A stretch of DNA of 64,000 nt from Leishmania martiniquensis. Its lineage: Eukaryota > Euglenozoa > Kinetoplastea > Trypanosomatida > Trypanosomatidae. Shown piece by piece: positions 10,612-19,429 of this stretch. Each line of letters opens with the position of its first letter. Position 1 is the first letter of the stretch. Both the position numbers and the translations under genes were made by a program. The DNA is taken from the NCBI RefSeq assembly GCF_017916325.1, contig NC_090158.1, forward strand, positions 356,501 to 420,500, in the 5' to 3' direction. Under the pieces are notes generated by a model. The model made no database searches. It saw nothing but the letters and a program-made list of their open reading frames with translations, and had not been told where the DNA came from.

Positions 10612-13044
10612 TCAAATGGGGTCGAAGGGGGCGCTCAGCAGGCGAAGAGCCTCATTCGGCTCCATCAAGCACTCCACGTTGAAGAGCACGCGACCTGGTA
10701 TGTCGCGCGCGCCGCCGTTCTCTTCAATGGCGGTGCCGCTGGCCGTGGCCTCTTTCATCCACACCACCTCGGGTCGTGTTCGCACCTCGACCGGCGCGGA
10801 GTTCACGTCCACCACTCCACCTGCAGCGAGCACGTCCTCGGCCTGGTACCACAAGGACCGCCCCTGCGTGCGCTTCGGGGAACAGTGAGTAGCGACAAAG
10901 CGAGCGATGGAGAGGTCTTCCTCGTCCGCCTGCATCTCAGCGCCAGAAGCGTCAGTGGAGAAAGGAGCAGGGAGCGGCGCTTCATGCTGGTTCCCTGCCT
11001 GGCTCTCCTGCACTGACGCCGCTCCCTGAGCATGCACGCAACCATGTTCCTCCGTTGACCTCTGCGGCACCTCCGCAGCTGCGTCGCGAGTGCAAGGCGA
11101 CTCGTCCGTAAAGGAAGCGCACCGCGTGGCGGCGGCAACATCAGGGTGCTGATTGATCAGAGACTCGTAGAGCAGTGCACGGTACGGCAGGCGCCGGCCA
11201 CTTACACCATTCAGCGGAACCCCGGGGTTCTCGAGTTCGGCTGTCAGAACGACGGATGGCACGAGATAGGCATCGGGAAAGTGCACCTGCGATATGTGGT
11301 ACCAGTATTCCAGCACCTCGGTAGTGCCCCGTGCCAGCGCTGCCGTACTCCCCGCGCTGGGAATCGTCGCTGTGGCGGCCGGCAGAGCCCTGTCCTCCCG
11401 CCGACCTGTCGACGCCGCCGCAGTGTCGGTGGCCGCCTCTCTATCGGTCGCAGGCACCCCCTCACGCACTGCGTGAACGTTGCTGCCGCCGTCGAGGCTA
11501 TAGTACTCGCCTCGCGTCCCAATCCTACTCGGCACAAATCCAACTGCATCGGGGCGGAGCGCCAACCTCCACGCGCGGATCTGCCGCAGCGTCAAGTACA
11601 AAGGCAGCGACCACTTGTTGACTCGCATGTCCTCTTGTACCGTCATGAGAAAATCCTTAAACCCACAGTCGTCCCTCCTGAAATCTGCCGCTCTACCGGG
11701 GCAGAATAGAGAGCTAGCCGGCTGCCACGCACAGCTCACCCCGTGCCCCCCCACGATATTCCCTCTGTTCTCTAAGAGGCTGAGTCGGGGGGCCACACTG
11801 GGAAAAAAATACAAGAGCCGGCGGCGCTTCGCTGTGATGAAACAGTTCTGCAACACGTTCTCGGCGTCCTCGATGAGTGATATGTGCACGATCTTCGACA
11901 TTACTGAAACGGGAATCATGTGCTCTGGCTGTCCAGGCCGCGGCATGGCACCGGCGCGCGCCCACTGTTTGAGAGTACCCCACCACTGCGAACGATAGCC
12001 GTGTCGGCGGGCAAGAATGCTGAGAGAGAGCTGGAGCGGAAAGCTGTACGGGCGGTGAGAGGAAAGCGAGTACATAGCGGGGCGCTGATCCCGGCTGAGT
12101 CGATCGCCTTGATGGCTAGGAAACAGCTGCTGCTGCAGCCTGGCACCACCCGCGATGCACTCCTCATGAGGCTCCACGAACGAAATCTTCTCACCGTACA
12201 TGCGGGTCTGCCCATTTTGAGGCAAAGGTGTGCTCGCCGCCAGTGCAGCGTCCCCTCTACCGCCGGCAAGCCCCTGGGGCTGCGACCACCCCGTGGGAAA
12301 ATCGCTGCTGCCCTCGCCTTCGCATTCGCCCCTCTTGCCCTCCTCGAGGAAGTCAGCAGAAAGTGCAGAGATAGGGGCGCCCCCCTCGAACCGAAAGCAC
12401 ATCTGATCCATGTTGAAGACATAAAGGGGCTTTGTGATCGTAAGGGTGCAGATAGGGACCCGGTAGCCCTGCACGTCCAACTCCAACTGCTCCTCTGTTG
12501 CCTGCCTCGCAGCTTTGCCTAAAGCCCCCGGCGGCCGCCCTCGACGACGGCACTGCAGAGTCGCGTCGACTGCAGTGTGTTCAGTGCAGACGTTTAAAGA
12601 GTCGCCCTTCAGCGCGGGTCCGGTGGGTACGCTGAGCCGCACCGCGTCCTCCTCTACAGCACACACCTGCTCTGGAGCCTCAGCACCTGCGGCGCTTGCT
12701 GCTTGCGGGCCTGCGCCGCCTCTTTCGACCGGCCTTGCCGCTGCTGTGTCACTGCGCGTAGTGCCAGCAGCTCTTGTGGCCTTTAACTTTCCCCTCCCTC
12801 GGACCGCCGCCTCGCGGGCGAAGCGGGACAGGCGTGGATGATGAGCAAAGGGGTCGATGCGGAGGGGGTTCGCCGTATTAGAGGCAGACGCGGAGAGTTG
12901 TATGGCACGGAAGTCATCTTCGTCCAGCCACAAACAGGAAGAAGACAGTGGATTAGATGGCAAAAAATTCTGTTGCGCGAAGGCTTGGAGAGCGGGGTAG
13001 CCCTGAGTGAAGACCACCAAGCTGCGACGGCTGTGCTTCAGCAT
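10612..13044 (-). CDS. Large member of an unrecognised four-repeat family (810 aa)
   Basis: I do not recognise a named domain. The protein is a diverged, expanded relative of its upstream neighbour (15797-16843). Both begin with a short basic/hydrophobic segment leading to a VVF(T/S)Q motif and contain four repeats. Each repeat ends in a conserved element: here YVFNMDQM (208-215), VHISLIEDAENVL (386-398), YHISQVHFPDAYLV (582-595) and LFNVECLMEPNEAL (787-800). Between these come matching cores, for example GYRSQWWGT (349-357) against SFQSKWWIT in the neighbour, and LYLTLRQIRAWRL (482-494) against LYFTRRQMEFFKL. Long low-complexity inserts, for example about 85-190, 230-280 and 640-705, explain the extra length. 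The N-terminus suits mitochondrial import (inference). Upstream out-of-frame ATGs lie at 13060, 13054 and 13049, but homology to the neighbour's N-terminus supports the start at 13044. Confidence 0.88.
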   Translation of the reverse strand: MLKHSRRSLVVFTQGYPALQAFAQQNFLPSNPLSSSCLWLDEDDFRAIQLSASASNTANPLRIDPFAHHPRLSRFAREAAVRGRGKLKATRAAGTTRSDTAAARPVERGGAGPQAASAAGAEAPEQVCAVEEDAVRLSVPTGPALKGDSLNVCTEHTAVDATLQCRRRGRPPGALGKAARQATEEQLELDVQGYRVPICTLTITKPLYVFNMDQMCFRFEGGAPISALSADFLEEGKRGECEGEGSSDFPTGWSQPQGLAGGRGDAALAASTPLPQNGQTRMYGEKISFVEPHEECIAGGARLQQQLFPSHQGDRLSRDQRPAMYSLSSHRPYSFPLQLSLSILARRHGYRSQWWGTLKQWARAGAMPRPGQPEHMIPVSVMSKIVHISLIEDAENVLQNCFITAKRRRLLYFFPSVAPRLSLLENRGNIVGGHGVSCAWQPASSLFCPGRAADFRRDDCGFKDFLMTVQEDMRVNKWSLPLYLTLRQIRAWRLALRPDAVGFVPSRIGTRGEYYSLDGGSNVHAVREGVPATDREAATDTAAASTGRREDRALPAATATIPSAGSTAALARGTTEVLEYWYHISQVHFPDAYLVPSVVLTAELENPGVPLNGVSGRRLPYRALLYESLINQHPDVAAATRCASFTDESPCTRDAAAEVPQRSTEEHGCVHAQGAASVQESQAGNQHEAPLPAPFSTDASGAEMQADEEDLSIARFVATHCSPKRTQGRSLWYQAEDVLAAGGVVDVNSAPVEVRTRPEVVWMKEATASGTAIEENGGARDIPGRVLFNVECLMEPNEALRLLSAPFDPI

Positions 13045-15796
13045 TGCATGGCATCACCATACTCCTCTCGCTTAGTTCTCCGTCTCCCCTTCCACGCTTT
13101 CGGTGTATGGCTGGCGTGCGCTGATGCAGCGAGTGCACGCGCGGTCAGGGGTATGCGCAGACGAACGGGGCCTCTGTGCACGCACCGCGCCACAAGGAGC
13201 TGGGCAGCAGAATCGCTCGCGAGCATCATGCAGAGATGCAGAACGCATGAGCAACGGTAGTATATGAGAAGGAAACGTGAACAGAGAGAGAAGGTGTGGG
13301 GTAGCGTGGTATAGGGAACAGTCACGTGCGTGTTCTAGTCGAGGGACGGATGCGTGCTGCACTGAGGTCGTGGTTACGATGCGTGAAACCATTCACCACA
13401 AGCGGGTGTGTTCGCACAAAAGTGCGCAGAAGGCAGCTGCGCGACGGCGCGGCAGCCCATACTAACGGTACCTGCAGTGCACCGTCTAATGCAAGCAGAG
13501 CAAGTGAGGCGCACTCCACGCATACTCGTGGTGTGCATCCGCCCCCCCCACCCGCATAAGCGCGCGTGCCCTCTTCTTTCCTCTCCTGCATGCACATAGC
13601 CTGCAGCAGGTACGGAGCGTCCCGTGCAAGTGACTCCCCGAGTAGCTTCATCCACCTCTTATGGTGGCGTATCCTTTGGTAGCACCTTTTTGTTATTCGC
13701 CCGCTTCCCTGCCTCCACCTCCGTGCGATTTGTTTTGTCTGCGTGTGTGTGTGTGTGTTTATTTTCCACGTTCGAAGGAGTTCACCAGCACTAAGTTCTT
13801 AAGAGTCACATCCACAAGGAATCACTGCGCAAAAAAAAAAAGCGTCGAACAACAGCCAAAGACAGTGGAAGAGGAATGAGAGAGTGCGAGATGCTCGTGC
13901 AGACGTCGTGGGGGGGGCGCCTCGGCCCTGTGAAAAGACCAAAGGGGGGAGGCGGCGGCGGTACGAGGGCTCCCGTACAGAAAGAGGTCTACCCCCCCCT
14001 CCTCCCTCCACACACACACACAGGCACACACAAACACTTCCTCCTCCGCCTCTCCTGCTACGCCCACCAGCACTTGAACAGCATCGCGGAGAGAGGACCA
14101 AAGAAGAACACAACAGATGACGCAAAAATAGTTGAGGAGTAGAGGCCTCACTGACAGCACACGGCAAACAAAAGGCCCCCCCTGCAGCAGCATGCGCGCA
14201 CCGGCACACACCCGCGTGTGTCCCCCACCCTCTTCCCCTACATTAAGGAAACAGTTGAAATACCTTTCGGCCAACACTCTATCATTATAAAGGATGTGCG
14301 TTCTACTCTCATGTCAGGAGAACCTCTCCTCCTCCTTCCCCCCTTTTCTTCCGCTCACGAAAGAAACAAAAGGGCAAACACATCGGGTCACTCAAAGAGC
14401 ACCTGCTGGTAGCCGCCCGGATAACGGGAATATCAGACGCACATGCATTCCTAAGCCCCTTTCCCTTTCCTCCAACGTAGCGACAAGAAGTTTCGTCGGG
14501 GGAGGAGAGGGGAGTGGGCACCCCTCTCTTCCTCTTCCTCCACGCGATATTCCCCCAGCACGAAAGCAGAAGAGCTGACACGCAGCAAAAGCGCTGGTAA
14601 GTGCTGCACGCACGCGCTCTCGACTTAGCAACGAAGAGCGGAACAAAGGATGTGGGAGGGGGGGCTGCAGACGAACGCGTCCCTGCGCGTCATCAAACCT
14701 TCAAGAGGCGTCCACGTTGGGGAAAGGAGACGGAGCAAGCGCTTCAAGCTGCAAGAGAAACCGCAAAGGGAGAGAAGAGGGGGGTGAGGGAAAGGGGAGC
14801 GATGGCGAAGCAGCGCCCTGACACCGCAGCACTGCGCAATGAGGGGAGAGGAGAGGAGGAGAGGGGCTGCGTGGACGGTGGTCGTCTCCCACGCACGTGA
14901 CGCAGCGTCTCCCTGCCCCTTCCTGTTCACAATTCCTTTTCCTCTCTCGTCCCCCCTCCCTCCCCCACACACAGGCACACATACACTCCGGCCTTCCATG
15001 CTGGGGGTGCGCGCGGCACCACCACAGCCACCAGGATCCATCTTTCCTTCTTTTATCCAGTCTTCTGCATCTCGAAAACTGCTGAGTCTCGTCCCCTCCG
15101 CAGCGGCACTCGCGTCGCGCCTCCTGCTGCTTCTCTATGAAGTCGCTACGGTAGAGTACACAGCAAAGCTGCTATCGGCATACCGTAGCGGGTAAGAGGG
15201 AAAAAAAAGAGGGATAAACACAGATGAAAACGGTCGGGGGCACCCCGCCGAGGGTGGCTAGGGTGTGCCTAAAGCGGGGCGTGCATGCCACTGTGCACAC
15301 GCACCGGCACAGCGACACAGAGAGACGAAAGACGGCAGCGTTACTGTTCTTTTTTTTTCGTCTTCCCCTTTGGTGCGGTGATGTGAGCTTGGGAACAGCA
15401 TCCATGATGACCAACCCCACACACACGCACGTGTTCCACGTCGTGCATGTGTACGTGTGTGTGTGTGTGTGCACTAGGTACAGACGCGCACACACGCAGA
15501 GACGAGCAGTCCACTGCTTAGCAGCGAAGCGCGAAGAGAGTCGCCACCATCAAGACTCGCACTCGAGCGCTGCAGCGGAGAGGAAATGCAGAAAGCGAAA
15601 GAGACAGGCAACCACCAAGACGGGAGGAGATATGAACGCGCATGTACGCATCGCCTTCCCTGCGCGCTCGCATCCGTGTCCTTGGCAGCTGAATCGCACG
15701 GGCCACTTGACCGCTTCCCCTCCTCCCCCGATTCTCATGCTCGAGCGCCGCCCCTTTCGAAAAAAATTCTTTTTCTCTTTTTGCAGCTTCCTCCAT
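13045..15796. other. 2.75 kb spacer: 3'UTR of the 348-aa gene
   Basis: No gene is supported. It holds TG at 13744-13758, GT at 15455-15472, CA tracts near 14010 and 14960, and long polypurine or polypyrimidine stretches (13900-14100, 14640-14870). Open frames on both strands are low-complexity. Confidence 0.65.
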
Positions 15797-16843
15797 CTAC
15801 TGAATGAACAGACCCGCGCGCGCGAACGCCTCGTCAGGGTTCGAGAGCTGCTCCACGTTGAACAGCTCGTACTGAACAGAGGACGACGTGCCGCTGCTGA
15901 AGGGCACACCGCGGCGCTTTTCGCTCTCTTTGATAGGCCACTGGTACAACTCCGCATCGCGGCCGGTCAGCCAGTAGTTGCTGCGAAATGTCTTTGGGAA
16001 CTTCCGCGTGTTTTCTGACATGATTGGCTCGCCAGAGAGCAGAAAAGTCGGCACATTCACCGGCGCACGCTGCAGCGTCTTCAGCGCCAGGTGCGGGTCC
16101 TCTAGCTGGTCCACGTTGTAGATCAGGTGGCGGTCGCCCGTAGAGGCCTCCTGCACCACCGGCAACTGATCCGGCAGCGGGGTCAGCTTAAAGAACTCCA
16201 TCTGACGTCGAGTGAAGTAAAGACCGCTGTTGAAGTCGTTCGATTTGATGTGGTCCTGCAGAATCTGATACGTCTCGCCCTTCTTACTGTACACACGGCG
16301 ACTGCCGCCGCTAACGGGATACTGCTGGAGAGCGTCGCCGCCGCTGAGCTGACTGGAGTGAAAGAGCTTGATCTGCGACTTGGTCAGGAGGATGCTCGAC
16401 CGCGCGTTCGCCTTAAACTGCAGGTTCTCCTTATACGCCTGGCCGCGGGTGATCCACCACTTGCTCTGGAAGCTGTGCCGCTGCGCACGGTCATTGAGCT
16501 CGAACTGCAGTCGCTCCCCATAGACCTTTCGGCTGCTGTAGCTGCTGTGTTTCGGCGCCTCCATCACCTCCGGGGGTGAAAGGAGCTGGTCGAAGTTGTA
16601 TAGCTCGAGCTGCTTGTCCAAGACCAACTGCGTGGGGAGCGCACCTGACTCCGGCTTCATGCCTAAGCGCTCCGCCTCCCAGTCTTCGACCCACACGTTA
16701 CTGGGGCTGTTGCGCGCCCGCTGGTTGCTCTCCAGAATGTGGTGCTGCTGGCTGAAGACAACGATCTTGCGGCCAGCGGTGGAGACTGCTGCACCCACGG
16801 CCACATGTGGCAGCAGCGCGGAGGAAGACACGCGACGGAGCAT
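15797..16843 (-). CDS. Compact member of the four-repeat family, probably mitochondrial (348 aa)
   Basis: The protein is built from four tandem repeats of about 80 residues with no recognised name. Each repeat ends in a landmark: YNFDQLLSPPEVM (82-94), LFHSSQLSGGDALQ (160-173), YNVDQLEDPHLALK (242-255) and LFNVEQLSNPDEAFA (328-342). The cores before these share an F-x-S-x-x-(W/Y)-(W/F)-x-T-x-x-(Q/D) pattern: SFQSKWWITRGQ (124-135), DFNSGLYFTRRQ (203-214) and TFRSNYWLTGRD (285-296). The first, SNVWVEDWEAE (48-58), is more degenerate. The N-terminus MLRRVSSSALLPHVAVG has few acids and looks like a mitochondrial presequence. The frame is open upstream, but the ATG at 16843 is the first after good acceptor sites. 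The adjacent 810-aa protein is the paralogue. Function is unknown. Confidence 0.9.
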   Translation of the reverse strand: MLRRVSSSALLPHVAVGAAVSTAGRKIVVFSQQHHILESNQRARNSPSNVWVEDWEAERLGMKPESGALPTQLVLDKQLELYNFDQLLSPPEVMEAPKHSSYSSRKVYGERLQFELNDRAQRHSFQSKWWITRGQAYKENLQFKANARSSILLTKSQIKLFHSSQLSGGDALQQYPVSGGSRRVYSKKGETYQILQDHIKSNDFNSGLYFTRRQMEFFKLTPLPDQLPVVQEASTGDRHLIYNVDQLEDPHLALKTLQRAPVNVPTFLLSGEPIMSENTRKFPKTFRSNYWLTGRDAELYQWPIKESEKRRGVPFSSGTSSSVQYELFNVEQLSNPDEAFARAGLFIQ

Positions 16844-16868
16844 TTCTCTTTTTCTTCCAAGTGTGCCT

Positions 16869-16945
16869 CTGCGGTGCAGCGATGGGAAGGACAATCTAAG
16901 AAGTGCGGGGGGGGGGGAAGTGGAGTGCGGTGGGGGGGAGCGCTT
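16869..16945 (-). promoter_or_regulatory. trans-splice acceptor region of the 348-aa gene
   Basis: In the mRNA sense, a C-rich tract with a run of about a dozen C (complement of about 16906-16920) is followed by CTTCTTAG (AG complement of 16896-16897) and then CACCGCAG (AG complement of 16869-16870). Either AG gives a short leader before the ATG at 16843. Confidence 0.55.
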
Positions 16946-18157
16946 CACCGGAAACGAAGGCAAACAAAAAAAAGATGCGCCACAGAGCAAGCAGAAAGGA
17001 GGGAGAGAGAGATGGGCGTTGAAATGCTTGGATGTTGGTGCGTCGGTGCTGCTGTGTTTCGGTTCGCCGTTGGCGGATATGTCTGCTCACCAATGTGGGC
17101 TACCCTCTATGACATGGGGGAGGGGGATAGTGTGTGTGTGTGTGTAGGTGTGTAGGTGTGGAAGTAGCGGAGGGGAGGGCTGATCAAGCGTGCATTCACT
17201 GCGTGGACGTCGGGGAGAGGGACGGGGTTCTCTATAGGGGTCGAAAAAAAGGAGGCAAAGCGTTACGGTGTGACCAACAAGCGAGTCGAGCGACAGAAGA
17301 TAGGAGTCGAGAGAGCAGTGTTACCCAACCGATAAGGAAAGGGGGTCCCTAGTCGGGTATATGGGGTAGACAAGCTTGAGGGGGAGGCGGCTGCTGGCGA
17401 TGCTCTTATGTGGGATTTCGAGGCAGCACGAGAGCCTTTACACGCAAAGAGGACGGTGGGCACCGAAGAAACAAAAAAAAGAGGGAGGACAGAAAGAGAG
17501 AGAGACAGGTGGGGTAACACAAACGCGAGGTCAGCTGTGCCTGTTATGAATATTTTTTTCTCGTTGCTCCCATCGAAGAGGAGTGCGTGACGGACACGGT
17601 CGAAGAGGAAAAAAAAGCGATGTGGATGATAAGAGTCCGGAGGAAGAGGGCAGAGATGACGAGAAATGGAGTAGGGCAGCAAACAGTCATCAAGCTTGAC
17701 CGATGAGGGCGGTGCGAGAAAGCCGCATGTGAGGCAGCCACTCGCACATGCGCATGCGCTAGCTCCTCTTGAAGCTCCACCGCCTCTTTCCTTCTTCTCA
17801 TGTGGCGCAGTGCACCAGTTTGGATTGGGTTACTCGGCTGGTTGGCAAAGGCATTGCAGTTCCCTTTCGCTTGGCGGCGCGTTACCGTTCGCGCCATCAC
17901 ATTCTGTTCTCTCCGCCCCTCCTCGGCAGCCCTTCTTCCTTTGGTGCAGCACCCGTGTGGATTTGAGAACAACAAAAAAGGTCTCAGCGGCGACGACTGA
18001 GAGTGGATGCCGGAGGGGGGAGGCACGAGAAGAACGCTAAAAAAAGGGGGGCATTATCGCGGGGGTGTCCCGCGTCACTGCAGTTCTTTTTTGTCGCTTC
18101 TTTCGTACCAAAACCACCACCGGCCACCGCGCAGACAGACACTCACGTGAAACACGT
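16946..18157. other. 1.2 kb spacer: 3'UTR of the 124-aa gene
   Basis: Purine-rich and TG-rich sequence (TG repeat at 17128-17160, A-rich runs near 17470 and 17610). No frame with coding character or recognisable domain was seen. Confidence 0.6.
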
Positions 18158-18532
18158 CTACGACCAGTTGTAGTACCTCCGAAACGCCTGCGTGTTCATC
18201 CGCGGTGGCTGCCCTCCGCGCCTCTTGTAGTGAAACGTAGCATGCGGGTCTGACAAGCGCGAGACGCGTCCACCAGGGCGCGACAGCAGCGACCCTTGCG
18301 CGTTGGCTACATACGTGTGCCCCTGTCGATGGCTTGCGGGGTCCGGCAGACCACGTTGGGTAAGCTCCAGTATACCGCGAAGGCGGTGCAGCTTGGGGGT
18401 GTTGCGCAGTTGTCGGACATCCGGCTGCTTCCAGGCTCGCAGACGCCTTTGGCCGGCGTGAGAGGCAAGCGAAGAAAGACTCGCGGTGAACGGCGCTGCT
18501 GGCCGGCACAACCACAGGGAGCAGTGAAGCAT
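18158..18532 (-). CDS. Small basic protein, possibly mitochondrial (124 aa)
   Basis: I do not recognise the family. The frame is short but has coding character. The N-terminus MLHCSLWLCRPAAPF is hydrophobic and basic without acids, so it could be an organellar targeting signal. The remainder is strongly basic and ends in a Tyr/Arg-rich tail with KRRGGQPPRMNTQAF and RRYYNWS. Small basic proteins of this kind with a presequence are common among mitoribosomal subunits, but that is only a suggestion from composition and from the probable mitochondrial neighbours. A seven-codon upstream ATG frame (MEWDGRR) precedes the start. It could be a shadow frame; conservation in related genomes would settle this. 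Confidence 0.6.
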   Translation of the reverse strand: MLHCSLWLCRPAAPFTASLSSLASHAGQRRLRAWKQPDVRQLRNTPKLHRLRGILELTQRGLPDPASHRQGHTYVANAQGSLLSRPGGRVSRLSDPHATFHYKRRGGQPPRMNTQAFRRYYNWS

Positions 18533-19429
18533 TCGCCTTTTCTTTCACCGTCTCCCGTCCCACTCCATCCGCGGCGAGCAAAGAAGAGAGGTGCGCTCGC
18601 CACCGGTGACGCACGGTCCCCTCGAGCACTGACAGTCACAAGTACGCCTCGGTAGAGTTGTGTGGTCGGAAGGACCGCTAAAGGTGCGTGGAGGACGGCA
18701 GCGATACGCCGGTTCCCTCAAGCGCCTCGCAACGTATGAATCCAAGTGAACGCTTAACAAGAGCAGCGGAGATCGAAATCGCCGCGACACGCCGGCGCAG
18801 CGACTGGCGTGCGCCCGAAAACAACAGAAGGCGAAGAAAAGGAAGAGACGGTAAGGAAGAAAGACAAGTGGCCTTCAGCGCCGTCGAGGAGAGCCTCATT
18901 TTTCGTTTGTTCACGCCCGGACGCACGCGCCCATGCGTTCCCCTCGGGCACCCCCCCCGCCGGCTGTCGTTGGCCGCGGCAGGCGGCTCTCAGATGCCGC
19001 CTTCGGAATCCCTCTCTTCTTCTGTTGGCCCAAGAGTGACGTGGGGGTGGGGGGGGGCTTGTTGCGCACGAGGAGGAGAAGCGAGTGAGGCCAGGAGGCT
19101 CAGTGAATGACTGTCAGCACCCCTCATCGAGAGAACGCGACCTTTTTCGTGCCTCATTTCAGCTGTGACTGTTTTTCGGCCCCGTCGCTGATATGCTCCG
19201 GTCACGTTCCCATGAGAAGGCCCACAAACGGGCATTTCTTTCGCGCTCTCGTCAGAAAACACGAGAGGTGAAGAAGAGGGTGCACGTGCAGCCCGTCAAT
19301 GGTCTCCTCCCTCAGTTGTAACGCGATACCTCGCTGCCGGTCCGGTCACGCGCGCATGCACAGGAAGATATGGAGGCAACGACAGACGCGCCGAGCACAC
19401 ATGCCCTACGGGCGCTAGACGTGCAGGCG
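18533..19429. other. 0.9 kb spacer: 5'UTR of the 124-aa gene and 3'UTR of the 1365-aa gene
   Basis: Mixed-complexity GC-rich sequence with a G-run near 19045-19060. No gene, structural RNA or repeat was recognised. Confidence 0.55.
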
